From Zoogloeaceae bacterium (GTDB lineage: Bacteria > Pseudomonadota > Gammaproteobacteria > Burkholderiales > Rhodocyclaceae), in NCBI GenBank assembly GCA_024235635.1, contig JACKMA010000009.1, positions 186,001 through 250,000 on the forward strand: a DNA stretch of 64,000 bases, written 5' to 3'. Made by a program: the position numbers and the translations under genes. The notes under the pieces are model-generated. The model saw only the letters and a list, made by a program, of their open reading frames with translations. It did not search any database and was not told the origin of the DNA. Of this stretch, positions 55,588-63,955 are shown piece after piece; the stretch's first letter is position 1; each line of letters starts with the position of its first letter.

Positions 55588-55646
55588 TGCCCAGGAAATG
55601 GGCAAACCTGCGACTCACAATAGAGCAGTTGCTCCATTTCTGAACA
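55588..55646. promoter_or_regulatory. Additional activator-type dyads between convergent transcription units
   Basis: Two 6-5-6 inverted repeats lie here: TGCCCA-GGAAA-TGGGCA (perfect) at 55588-55604 and TGCTCC-ATTTC-TGAACA at 55630-55646, the latter matching the sites upstream of pedF and aorA. An AT-rich stretch with CTTATATAAG is just to the left. The region 55464-55890 otherwise holds no supported gene, and I find no GG-N10-GC promoter beside the dyads. Confidence 0.45.
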
Positions 55647-55890
55647 GTCGATCGATGTCGAATTGCGCCGTAGCTGCGCTCGTCGCCCAGAACTGGTGCG
55701 AGCGACCCTTGCGCGATGGACCAGGCACGGCCACACATCGGCGCCGTCGCGGCATGCGACGGCGAGCAGCGACTCATTCTGCCGAACAATCGCCATAGCC
55801 GCACAAGCGTTCACGGCAGGGGCGCTCGCCGAGACCGTCCTCGGCCGGCCCGACGCGCCGCATGCGACGTCGGCCCGGCGGCCGAACCTG

Positions 55891-56700
55891 CTAGCCGCCG
55901 CGACCCGTTCGTTTCAGCATGCCGCGCTGGGGGTCGTAACCGAATACGGCGAGCGCGAAGAACGCCAGCAGACAGCCGACGACGACCAGGAACGAGGTCG
56001 TCTGGAATTGTCCATACATCGCGAAGCGTACCAGTTCGACGGCATGGCTGAAGGGGTTGAAGCGGGCCGCCTGGTGCAGCCATTCCGCGCCCGACTCCTG
56101 CAGCTTCCACAGGGGATAGAGCGCCGGCGAGATGAAGAACATCGGGAAGATCACGAAGTTCATGGTACCGGCGAAGTTTTCGAGTTGCTTGACGTGAACG
56201 GACAGCACCAGCCCGAGGGCGCCAAGCATCATGCCTGCGAGCACCAGGGCGGGCAGCACCAACAGCATGCCCTCGGGCGGCAGCTCGACGCCGATCAGCC
56301 AGGCGATCGCAAGGAAGCCGATGGCCTGCAACACCGACAGCACGGTGCCGGCGACAAGCTTCGACAACAGCAGATACCAGCGCGGCACCGGTGCGGTCAG
56401 CAGCAGCCGCATCATCCCCATCTCGCGGTCGTAGACCATCGCCAGCGACGACTGCATGCCGTTGAACAACAGGATCATGCCGAGCAGACCCGGTGCGATA
56501 TAGACCTGATACGGGATGTAGGTCTCGTAGGGCGGGATGATCGACACGCCGAACACGTTCTGGAAGCCGGCGGCGAACACCACCAGCCACAGCAGCGGCC
56601 GCACCAGCGCCGAAAAGAAACGCCCACCCTGGTGTACGAACTTTTCGACTTCGCGGCCGGCGACGGCGCCGAGGACCCGCAGGCCGTGAGCCGGGGTCAT
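55891..56700 (-). CDS. ABC-2 type transporter permease of PQQ-alcohol-oxidation cluster
   Basis: A 269-residue membrane protein with six segments in the ABC-2 pattern. The start at 56700 is supported by GGAG seven bases upstream. GGRFFSALVRPLLWLVVFA at the N-terminus, YDREMGMMRLLLTAPVPRWY after helix 2, and the late NPFSHAVELVRFAMYG are typical of ABC-2 permeases of the DrrB/NodJ class. It is the last gene of a leftward operon and pairs with the ATPase at 58898. In Pseudomonas a similar permease belongs to the ped cluster; an export role for alcohols or their products has been proposed there. Confidence 0.88.
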   Translation of the reverse strand: MTPAHGLRVLGAVAGREVEKFVHQGGRFFSALVRPLLWLVVFAAGFQNVFGVSIIPPYETYIPYQVYIAPGLLGMILLFNGMQSSLAMVYDREMGMMRLLLTAPVPRWYLLLSKLVAGTVLSVLQAIGFLAIAWLIGVELPPEGMLLVLPALVLAGMMLGALGLVLSVHVKQLENFAGTMNFVIFPMFFISPALYPLWKLQESGAEWLHQAARFNPFSHAVELVRFAMYGQFQTTSFLVVVGCLLAFFALAVFGYDPQRGMLKRTGRGG

Positions 56701-56722
56701 CGGCGACTCCATGACGCGTCGA

Positions 56723-57910
56723 TCAGAACTTGCATTGGCTTTCCCGTTGGTCGAATCCGAGCGTGTCGAGCGTATTGGTCTGGTGCATGAAGCCCTGGAT
56801 CGGCGCCCGCTCGATCACGGCGTTGTGGGTCGCCAGCAGCATCGGCTGGCGCAGTTGGTGATTCCAGCTGCGGAACGACAGGCGATGGCCCTTGAAGCCG
56901 TCGATCGTGATCTCGGGCCCGAGCAGGTAGTCGCGGATCTTGCCAAAATCCGCACCACCGGTGCGCTGCATTGCCTCGACGACCGTCTTCGCCGCCATCC
57001 ATGCGGCCCATCCCGCCTCGCTCATTCGATACTTGGCCTGGCGTTCGAACCGGGTATTGAGTTGCGGCGCGCCATTGCGCTCCCACGACCAGTGCCAGCC
57101 GACTGCGACCAGGCCTTCGGCGCCGACCACCGGTCGCGGCCGCACGGTCCGATAGGGTACGCTGCGGGCAAATTCGCCGTCGCTGTCTGCGACGAAGACG
57201 ACGTCGTAGTCGGCATCCGAGGTGAGCAACCCGACGTTGCCCTGATCCCGCTCGCGGGGATCGTTGGACAGGATGAAGTCGCGCCTGGCCTCGATCTTGA
57301 TGCCGAACCGCTTCGCCGATCGCTCGAAGGCCCGGGCGATCAGCGCGTCCTCGGCGAGCGGCCCCTGCAGCACCAGCACCGATCGCCATTTCTTGAAGAC
57401 CAGGTACTGCGCCAGGGCGTCGGCCTGCATCGCGTGGCTGGGCGCAGTGTGGAGCAGGTTCGCCTGGCACCCCTGCTGGCGCAGCACGTCGTCGTGGGCC
57501 GAGATGTTGAACAGCAGCAGGTCACGCCCCTTGACCGCAGCGGCGACCTCCGCCACCACCGGCCCTGGCGCGTCGATCAGAAAATAGCGCGTGCCCTCGC
57601 CGTACAGCCGTTCGATCCCGGCCAGCAGTCCCTTGGCGTCGTCGGCTCGCACCTGCTTCTCGCCCAGTTCGACGCCGACTGCCTTGGCGTTGAAGCGGGA
57701 TTCGCGCAAGGCCACCGCCAGTCCGGGCTCGGGCTCGCCCTCGCCTTGCGCCAGGTTGCGCGCATAGACGCGATCCTCGTGGTAGCGGTCGTCGCGGGTC
57801 AGGCCGAGGTAGCCGAAATCGATCGACGCCGCCATCGAGGCGCTCGCCATCCCGGCGGTGGCGGCAACCGCCAGGATCGCGCGCAGTCTGCATTTCATGT
57901 TGGCGGTCAT
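56723..57910 (-). CDS. Periplasmic ABC substrate-binding protein, PQQ-catabolism associated
   Basis: A 395-residue precursor. The start at 57910 follows the previous stop by one base; an ATG four codons later is an alternative. The signal peptide ends near SMA-AS. The mature protein has a type 1 (LivK-like) periplasmic fold: IDFGYLGLTRDDRYHEDR at the start, RSVLVLQGPLAEDALIARAF and GWHWSWERNGAPQLNTRF in the lobes. The C-terminal CKF and QPMLLATHNAV are typical of the subfamily found with PQQ-dependent alcohol dehydrogenase genes. It has no LivHM partners here and sits with an ABC-2 transporter, so it may act as a sensor or chaperone. Confidence 0.87.
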   Translation of the reverse strand: MTANMKCRLRAILAVAATAGMASASMAASIDFGYLGLTRDDRYHEDRVYARNLAQGEGEPEPGLAVALRESRFNAKAVGVELGEKQVRADDAKGLLAGIERLYGEGTRYFLIDAPGPVVAEVAAAVKGRDLLLFNISAHDDVLRQQGCQANLLHTAPSHAMQADALAQYLVFKKWRSVLVLQGPLAEDALIARAFERSAKRFGIKIEARRDFILSNDPRERDQGNVGLLTSDADYDVVFVADSDGEFARSVPYRTVRPRPVVGAEGLVAVGWHWSWERNGAPQLNTRFERQAKYRMSEAGWAAWMAAKTVVEAMQRTGGADFGKIRDYLLGPEITIDGFKGHRLSFRSWNHQLRQPMLLATHNAVIERAPIQGFMHQTNTLDTLGFDQRESQCKF

Positions 57911-57911
57911 C

Positions 57912-58886
57912 TCAGTCATCGACCACCACGCCATAGGGCACGCGCCCGACCGGAACGGACTTCAGCACCCGGCGCTTGCCGGTATCGACGATCGAAAGGT
58001 CGTCCGACAGGCCATTGACCACGTAGAGCGTCTTCTCGTCGCGGGACAGCGTGGCGCCCCACGCCCTGCGGCCGACCAGGATGTAGTCCTCGATCTCGCG
58101 CTTGGCGACATCGACCACTGCGACGTGATTGGCCCGCCCGAGCGTGACGTAGGCGGTCTTGCCGTCGCGGGTCATGACGATGCCCACCGGGGTCACGTCC
58201 TCGTCGCGAAAGCCCTTGGGCTTGAATGGGATCGTGCCCTTGATCCGGTCGCTCTTGCCGTCCAGGATCGTGACCTCGCCGGCCAGTTCGCTGGTGACCC
58301 AGACTTCGTCGCCGTCGGGGGTGATGGCAAAGCGCCGCGGCCGGTTGCCGACGGTGATGTTGTTGCGGATCTCGTGGGTCGCGGCGTCGATCACATGGAC
58401 CATGCTGGCAACCTCGGAAGTGGCGTAGACGGTCTTGCCGTCCGGGCTCACCTTGACGCCCTCGGGCTCTTCGCCGACTTCGATCTCGGCCACCTGCCGG
58501 CCGCTGCCGACGTCGATCACCGAGACCGCGGCGTCCTCCTCCATCGAGATGTAGAAGTGCTTGCCATCCGGCGCGACGTCGAAGGCCTCCGGATCCTCGC
58601 CGACGTCGATGCTCTTGCGCACTTCCAGCGTCGCGACGTCGATCAGATCGATTCGGCCCGAGTCGCTGGCGACCACGTAGAGAATCTGGTGATCGGGCGA
58701 GAACTGCATGTGGCGGGGCCGCTCGCCGGTGGCGATGACCTTGACGACTTCGAGGCTCTTGCCGTCGAGCACCGTGACCGCGTGGTCCTTTTCGCTGCTG
58801 ACGAAGATCCGCCCGCTGTCCTTCGCCGCAGCGACACCGACTAACGACAGCAGCAGCGCTGCGGCACCGGCCTTGATCATGCGCAT
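57912..58886 (-). CDS. YVTN-type beta-propeller protein, PQQ-catabolism associated
   Basis: A 324-residue precursor with GAGGAG before the start at 58886 and a signal peptide cleaved near AAA-KD. The mature protein consists of repeated ~42-residue units of the YVTN/lactonase type (SPDHQILYVVAS, APDGKHFYISME, SPDGKTVYATSE, TPDGDEVWVTSE, SRDEKTLYVVNG), giving a seven-bladed propeller. Family members are encoded with PQQ-dependent alcohol dehydrogenases; their job may be scaffold or electron-transfer assembly. It is translated in tight series with its neighbours. Confidence 0.9.
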   Translation of the reverse strand: MRMIKAGAAALLLSLVGVAAAKDSGRIFVSSEKDHAVTVLDGKSLEVVKVIATGERPRHMQFSPDHQILYVVASDSGRIDLIDVATLEVRKSIDVGEDPEAFDVAPDGKHFYISMEEDAAVSVIDVGSGRQVAEIEVGEEPEGVKVSPDGKTVYATSEVASMVHVIDAATHEIRNNITVGNRPRRFAITPDGDEVWVTSELAGEVTILDGKSDRIKGTIPFKPKGFRDEDVTPVGIVMTRDGKTAYVTLGRANHVAVVDVAKREIEDYILVGRRAWGATLSRDEKTLYVVNGLSDDLSIVDTGKRRVLKSVPVGRVPYGVVVDD

Positions 58887-58897
58887 TCGTCTCTCCT

Positions 58898-59668
58898 CTA
58901 TGACTTCGGGTTGTCCGGGGTGCCGCGGCCACCGCCCTCGGTCAGCTGCGCGAAAGCCCCTGCTAGGCTGTCGACGCCGACCGTGGCGATCAGTTCGGCG
59001 GGTGTGCCTTCGGCCCGCACCCTGCCCTGGTGCAGCAGCACGACGCGATCGGCCCGTTCGGCCTCGTCCACCAGGTGCGACGCCCACAGCACACCGACAC
59101 CACGCGTCGCGCACAGGCCATGGACCTGCGCCAGCAGCGTCGCCCGCGAACCCGGATCGAGGCCGACGGTGGCCTCGTCCATCAGCAGCACGCGGGGCTC
59201 ATGCACCATCGCCCGCGCCAGTTCGACCTTGCGCCGATTGCCACCGGAGAGGTCGCGCACGCGGTCGCCGCGGCGATCGACGAGCCCCTGCGCCGCCAGT
59301 TCCTCGCCGACGCGCCGACGGGCGACCGAGCCACCGAGGCCATGAAGGCGGGCGTGGAACATCAGGTTGCGCTCGACCGACAGATCGAGATCGAGTGTCG
59401 CCTGCTGAAAGACGATTCCGATCCGGGCAAGCGCCTTCACCGGCGAGCGGCGGATATCCTGGCCGCAGATCGTGATGTGGCCGCCATCGGCGACGAACAG
59501 CCCCGACAGCAACTGGAACAGGGTGCTCTTGCCCGCACCGTTGGGGCCCAGCAGGGCCACGAATTCGCCCTCCGAAATCGCCAGCGAAACACCGTCCAGC
59601 GCCTTGCGGGCGCCATACGACTTGGCGACGTTGTCCACCGTCAGCAGGGCGGCTTTCGAATCAGTCAT
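58898..59668 (-). CDS. ABC-2 type transporter ATP-binding protein of PQQ-alcohol-oxidation cluster
   Basis: A 256-residue ATPase started at 59668, where its ATG overlaps the stop of the upstream ATPase (TGATG). Walker A GPNGAGKST, signature LSGGNRRKVELARA and Walker B VLLMDEATVGLDP identify a CcmA/DrrA-type ATPase. It should pair with the ABC-2 permease at 55891-56700. Note the two ATPase genes of this operon are of different classes and serve different membrane partners. Confidence 0.9.
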   Translation of the reverse strand: MTDSKAALLTVDNVAKSYGARKALDGVSLAISEGEFVALLGPNGAGKSTLFQLLSGLFVADGGHITICGQDIRRSPVKALARIGIVFQQATLDLDLSVERNLMFHARLHGLGGSVARRRVGEELAAQGLVDRRGDRVRDLSGGNRRKVELARAMVHEPRVLLMDEATVGLDPGSRATLLAQVHGLCATRGVGVLWASHLVDEAERADRVVLLHQGRVRAEGTPAELIATVGVDSLAGAFAQLTEGGGRGTPDNPKS

Positions 59669-60426
59669 CAGGCAGCATCCTGGGCGTCGCCGCCGAGCCC
59701 GGCGAGCAGGCCGGGATGGCGCGACAGCAGTTCTTCGTACATCGTTCCGATTTCGGCCGACTGCGGATCCCTGGGGCGCGGCAGTTCGATCCGGTGTTCC
59801 AGCACGATCCGCCCCGGCGAGGACGACAGGAAACACACCCGGTCGGCCAGCGCCAGCGCTTCGCGCAGATCATGGGTCACGAACAATACCGTCGCGCGGC
59901 GCCGCTGCCAAAGTGTGATCAGCATCGAACGCAGTCGGCCCGCGGTCGGCGCATCGAGCGACACGAATGGTTCGTCCATCAGCAGCAGGCGCGGTTCGAT
60001 GACGAAGGCGCGGGCCAGCGCCACCCGTCGCTGCATGCCACCGGACAGGGTGCCGGGAAACGCATCGACGACCTCGCCCAGTTCCATCGCCTCGAGCAGT
60101 TGCCCGGCCAAGGCCGCGGCCTCGGGCCGCTCGGCGCAGACCAGGCAGACGTTCTCCATCACCGTCAGCCACGGCATCAGGCGCGGCTCCTGGAACATGA
60201 AACCGACACTGGCGGCGGGCGCGCCGGCATCCAGGCCGACACTCGCGTCGGCGGAGGCGTCGAGGCCACCGATGATGTTGAGCAGGGTGCTCTTGCCGCA
60301 GCCGGACGGCCCGACCAGGCAGACGAACTCGCCATCGGCGGCCGACAGCCTGAGATCGCGCAGCGCCACGTGGCGCTTTCCGCCACGGTCGGCAAAGTGC
60401 TTTTCACGGACATGCACGCTCAGCAT
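59668..60426 (-). CDS. NitT/TauT-type ABC transporter ATP-binding protein (SsuB/TauB-like)
   Basis: A 252-residue ATPase. Walker A GPSGCGKST, signature LSGGMQRRVALARA and Walker B LLLMDEPFVSLD are intact. The short length and the phrase ATVLFVTHDLREALALADRV place it with SsuB/TauB/NrtC ATPases. It follows the permease gene by one base and precedes the ABC-2 ATPase with overlapping codons. Confidence 0.92.
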   Translation of the reverse strand: MLSVHVREKHFADRGGKRHVALRDLRLSAADGEFVCLVGPSGCGKSTLLNIIGGLDASADASVGLDAGAPAASVGFMFQEPRLMPWLTVMENVCLVCAERPEAAALAGQLLEAMELGEVVDAFPGTLSGGMQRRVALARAFVIEPRLLLMDEPFVSLDAPTAGRLRSMLITLWQRRRATVLFVTHDLREALALADRVCFLSSSPGRIVLEHRIELPRPRDPQSAEIGTMYEELLSRHPGLLAGLGGDAQDAA

Positions 60427-60427
60427 C

Positions 60428-61249
60428 TCACTGCCTCCAGCGGTTCAGGCGCCGCTCCATCGGGCGCATCACCAGCGCCTCGACCAGCAGTACGACGGCA
60501 GCGAACACCAGCGTGTAGGCGAGGATGCCGGCGATGTCGAAGAACTGGAAGAAGACGTTGAGTTGAAAGCCGATGCCTTCGCTGCGGCCCAGCAACTCGA
60601 CCACCAGCACGATCTTCCAGATCAGCGACAGGCCGGCTCGTGCGGCGGCGAACAGGTACGGGTAGAGCTGCGGCAGATAAACCTGGAGGAACTTGCGGGC
60701 GGGTGGCAGGCGATAGGCGCGCGCCACTTCCATCAGCCGCGGGTCGATGGCCCTCGCGCCTTCGCGAACGGTCACCACCACCGTCGGAATCTTGTTCAGC
60801 GCGACCGCCAGGATCGCCGCCCAGTCGTTGAGGCCGAACCAGATATAGCAAAGGATGATCGTCACCAGCGCCGGGATGTTCAGCCCGAGCACCAGCCAGC
60901 CGTCGAGGAAGCGATCCAGCGCCGGCCAACGCCCCATCGCGATGCCGATTGCGGCACCGATCAGCATCGCCGCGGCAAAGCTGATGGCGACGCGGAACAG
61001 GGTCACCCCGAGATGGTGTGGCAAGGCCATCGACGCGACCTCGGCGCCGATGCGCTCGAACACCACGGCCGGCATCGGTACCGTGGGATCCTGGGCGACG
61101 ACGGCGACCAATTGCCACAGCAGCAGGAAGACCACCAGTGACGCGAGACGCAGCAGGACATCGCGCCCCGGTCGCCACGACGCGCCACCCTTGCCCCGAG
61201 ATCCCAGCACGCCTGCAGTCGCTGTCGACGCGTTGGCCGGTCGACTCAC
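60428..61249 (-). CDS. NitT/TauT-type ABC transporter permease (SsuC-like)
   Basis: A 273-residue membrane protein with six segments. The start is the GTG at 61249, overlapping the stop of the binding-protein gene (GTGA). The coupling loop with EAA motif reads EVARAYRLPPARKFLQVYLP, and the N-terminal LLLWQLVAVVAQDPTVPMP is typical of SsuC/TauC. It forms the channel of an importer with the ATPase at 59668 and the binding protein at 61246. Confidence 0.92.
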   Translation of the reverse strand: MSRPANASTATAGVLGSRGKGGASWRPGRDVLLRLASLVVFLLLWQLVAVVAQDPTVPMPAVVFERIGAEVASMALPHHLGVTLFRVAISFAAAMLIGAAIGIAMGRWPALDRFLDGWLVLGLNIPALVTIILCYIWFGLNDWAAILAVALNKIPTVVVTVREGARAIDPRLMEVARAYRLPPARKFLQVYLPQLYPYLFAAARAGLSLIWKIVLVVELLGRSEGIGFQLNVFFQFFDIAGILAYTLVFAAVVLLVEALVMRPMERRLNRWRQ

Positions 61250-62229
61250 CGGCCGCCGCCCGGCCAGAAGACGCCGTCGGCGAGTTCGGTGGCATCGCCG
61301 ACCAGCGCAGCGCCGCCTTCGCGCGCCAGCACGACGAAGGCCTGTCTGGCCGCAGCCTCGGCTTGGGCCACAGAGCCGGTCGGAATGCCCGCGCGGAAGC
61401 CTTCGCGCAAGGCGACGAAGGTGGCTTCGTCGTCGGCCTTCATCAGCGGTCGCAGTCGCTCCCATTCGGCGTCCGACTCGGCAAGTATCTTCTTGGCTGC
61501 CGCCGATGCCCTCAGGAAGCCGTCGATCACTGCCGGCTGCGCCCGCGCCCAGGATTCCTTGAACACCCAGCCGACCATCGGCAGCTCGCGATCGATGCCC
61601 AGGCCTGCCAGCACTTCGTCGATCGAGATCAGGCGCCGCATGCCGGCCGCCTCGAGCCGCGCCGCGTAGTGCCAGAAATTGAGCACGGCGGGCAGTTCAC
61701 CCTGCAGCATCAACTGGTTGAGCAGGGGCGGGGCGGCGAAATTGGGCTCGACCAGATCCTTGGCATCGCGCCCGGTCTGGCGACGGCTGTAGGCCCTCAG
61801 CAGCAACCAGCTCTTGTCGAGCGCGCCACCGGCGACGCCGAGGCGCTTTCCCTGCAACGCCTGCAGGCCGTCGATGCCGGCGTCGGGTCGCACCATCACG
61901 CTGCCCTCGGCGCGGGAATACGGATGGAACACGTAGTCGCGGCGCTCCGAGCGCTGGCGCGCCACCCACAGCCAGTCGCTGACGATGACGTCGACCGAGC
62001 CTCCCTGCACCGCGACCGCGGCGGCATCCTTGAGCGCCAGCGGGATGATCTCGAGGCGTACACCGTTGGCCTCGTCGAGGCCGTGCTGCCGGATCACATC
62101 GAGTTCCCAGCTCACGGTGCCGTACTTCAACACGCCTACGCGGATGGTCGTGGCATCGTCGGCCATCGACGACATCGGCACAACAATAACGAGCAAGGCG
62201 GCCAGCCCTGCGAACAGTCGGCGCAACAT
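61246..62229 (-). CDS. NitT/TauT-type ABC transporter substrate-binding protein
   Basis: A 327-residue precursor, first gene of the leftward operon, with AAGGAGA before the ATG at 62229. The signal peptide is cleaved near SMA-DD. The mature protein has the SsuA/TauA/ThiY fold: TTIRVGVLKYGTVSWELDVI, then LALKDAAAVAVQGGSVDVIV, and a hinge with GKRLGVAGGALDKSWLLLRA. Ligand type (sulfonate, pyrimidine precursor, or other) cannot be read. Cotranscription with alcohol-oxidation genes suggests delivery of a compound needed for, or oxidised by, that pathway; this is inference. Confidence 0.9.
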   Translation of the reverse strand: MLRRLFAGLAALLVIVVPMSSMADDATTIRVGVLKYGTVSWELDVIRQHGLDEANGVRLEIIPLALKDAAAVAVQGGSVDVIVSDWLWVARQRSERRDYVFHPYSRAEGSVMVRPDAGIDGLQALQGKRLGVAGGALDKSWLLLRAYSRRQTGRDAKDLVEPNFAAPPLLNQLMLQGELPAVLNFWHYAARLEAAGMRRLISIDEVLAGLGIDRELPMVGWVFKESWARAQPAVIDGFLRASAAAKKILAESDAEWERLRPLMKADDEATFVALREGFRAGIPTGSVAQAEAAARQAFVVLAREGGAALVGDATELADGVFWPGGGR

Positions 62230-62656
62230 TCGAGTCTCCTTCCATTGCCGGCTTTGCCGAGCGGCTTGCCGGTCTGATGCGGTGCGAGCCGCATTGTTCC
62301 CCACGGGTGCAAGCGGTGTGCCAGCGATCAGCGCAGGTCACACAAAAAAACGGGCGGTCCGCATGCGGCCCGCCCTGAAGTTACGCCATCGAGGGAGAAA
62401 ACGTGGGTGGACCATGCCGAACTCGCGGCGATGTCAGGCGCTCGACGAGACACGGGGCGGAAGAGGGAGGGCCGCCCGGCCGGTGTCACCCACACGGCAG
62501 TTAACGCATCAGCCATGCCTGAATTCCCGATCAGCCCGGAAACGCCCATCCACCAAGGGATTCCAGGTCATTGTGGCGGATTGCCGAGGGCGCACACGTG
62601 CACCGAAACTGGACAGGTGTTTCAGCACGGAACGCAGAACAGGTGACCGAGCTGGA
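62230..62656. other. Intergenic region upstream of the ABC/propeller operon
   Basis: About 430 bases. It holds the leftward operon's promoter (not recognised) and the terminator of the GGDEF gene. A weak match to the activator dyad, TGTTCC-CCACG-GGTGCA, lies at 62295-62311, but no convincing -24/-12 promoter accompanies it. The open frames in the right half have no ribosome site or recognisable content. Confidence 0.5.
62344..62375 (-). terminator. Intrinsic terminator of the GGDEF gene
   Basis: A twelve-base arm pair (62352-62363 with 62364-62375, one T-C mismatch) sits next to seven A residues at 62344-62350. Read leftward, this is a strong GC stem with a U7 tract. It lies about 280 bases after the GGDEF stop and before the start region of the ABC operon, insulating the two. 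Confidence 0.82.
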
Positions 62657-63955
62657 TCACGCGCCACTGCGCTCGACGCGGTTGCCACCGGCCCGGCGCG
62701 CCCGGTGCACGGCCTGGTCCGCCCGTCCCAGCAGCGTCGATGCACCGACCTGTCCGGCACGCCCGAGGGCATCGCCGGCAACGCCGATGCTGACCGTCAC
62801 GCTGGCCGTGCGCCGGCCGATCGCAACCGGCGTGTCACCAATCTGGGCCCGCAGCCGTTCGGCGATCTCGGTCGCCTGCTTGACGTCCGTGGCCGGCATC
62901 AGCACGGCGAATTCGCCGGTGCTGGTACGGGCCGGGAAATCGGTCGAACGACTGACATGACGCACGCGGTCGGCCACCGAAAGCACCAGCGCGCTCAACA
63001 GGTGCTCGCCATATTGCTCCGCGAGTTGGTCGAAACCGTCGATTTCGACGATCGCGAGCGACGACGGGGTCTCGAGCACCATGGCGCGCTCGGTCTCGAT
63101 CGCGAGCTGGCGCTGCAGGCTGCCACGGCTCCACAAGCGGGTCAGCGGGTCCACCGCCTGCTCGACCTTTTCGGTGCCGGTGCCGGCAACGAGGTGTCGC
63201 GCTGGCGCCAGATCCGCCTTCGGCAGCGGCGCGGGCGCGACCGCCGCACCCGGCGCCTCGGGCAAGGCCTGGGTATCGGCCACGGTCGGCTTCGCCGAGA
63301 CCGTCGGCGCCCGTGATCCGCGCGTCAGCAGGGTCACCAGCAACAAGGTCAGAATGCCCGCCATGGCGGTCGCCAGCGCGACGAAGCGGTTCAGGTCATG
63401 GCGTCGCTCGAGGGCCGCGTCGCGCGCATCCTCGAGCTCGAGCCGAACGTGGGCGAGCAGGGATTCCGCCTCTTCGGTCAGTTGATCGACTTCACGATCG
63501 AATCGCTCCATCGCCGCGGCGCCGTCGGTCAGCCGGGTCTCGCTCGGCCAATCGAGCAATACCGTCCCCATCTGCCTGGCCACCGCCCAACGCCGCATCA
63601 TCTCGGAGAGCCGCTGCTCCTCGTTGGGATGGCCGAAATCGGTATTGCGAAGCAGTTCGCCGAACAGGCGCTCGATCTGGCCGGCGATCAGCTCGAAGCG
63701 GATACGTTCGTCCGCGCCGCCGTGAATCAGGAAATCGTTCGGTGGCATCGCGCTGCGCGCCAGCATCAACTGAAGCCGCGAGACGTCCTCGAATCGCGCC
63801 TGGACGTCGTCGGCGATGACCTCGATGTCCCGCTGCAACGGACGATAGACCCATAGGTTGGCAAACAGCAGCACTGCGACGAACGGCACCACGGCGCCCA
63901 TCACGGCAAGCGCGAGTCGAACTCGGCGAGGAAAACCCTGGAGCAGTCCGGTCAT
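62657..63955 (-). CDS. Membrane GGDEF-domain protein with degenerate active site
   Basis: A 432-residue protein. It has a membrane helix at about 13-35, a helical periplasmic sensor of ~150 residues, a second helix near 190-212 (FVALATAMAGILTLLLVTLL), an Ala/Pro-rich linker, and a GGDEF domain from about 270. The domain keeps the family framework (DPLTRLWSRGSL, LAIVEIDGFDQLAEQYGEHL, VSIGVAGD), but the signature GG[DE]EF reads STGEF, so diguanylate cyclase activity is doubtful. It may bind GTP or c-di-GMP or act by protein contact. Its ATG overlaps the stop of an upstream frame. Confidence 0.88.
   Translation of the reverse strand: MTGLLQGFPRRVRLALAVMGAVVPFVAVLLFANLWVYRPLQRDIEVIADDVQARFEDVSRLQLMLARSAMPPNDFLIHGGADERIRFELIAGQIERLFGELLRNTDFGHPNEEQRLSEMMRRWAVARQMGTVLLDWPSETRLTDGAAAMERFDREVDQLTEEAESLLAHVRLELEDARDAALERRHDLNRFVALATAMAGILTLLLVTLLTRGSRAPTVSAKPTVADTQALPEAPGAAVAPAPLPKADLAPARHLVAGTGTEKVEQAVDPLTRLWSRGSLQRQLAIETERAMVLETPSSLAIVEIDGFDQLAEQYGEHLLSALVLSVADRVRHVSRSTDFPARTSTGEFAVLMPATDVKQATEIAERLRAQIGDTPVAIGRRTASVTVSIGVAGDALGRAGQVGASTLLGRADQAVHRARRAGGNRVERSGA

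Noticed and set aside
55460..55798. Open frame across the region after the MxaJ-like gene
   Set aside because: It runs through a strong intrinsic terminator and the dyad sites, has no ribosome site, and shows no family features.
62295..62311. Dyad TGTTCC-CCACG-GGTGCA upstream of the ABC/propeller operon as a third activator site
   Set aside because: The right half matches poorly and no convincing -24/-12 promoter lies between it and the first gene; kept only as a remark.
62407..62646. A ~79-codon frame upstream of the GGDEF gene's end
   Set aside because: No ribosome site, unusual composition and no similarity to anything I recognise; more likely untranslated sequence.
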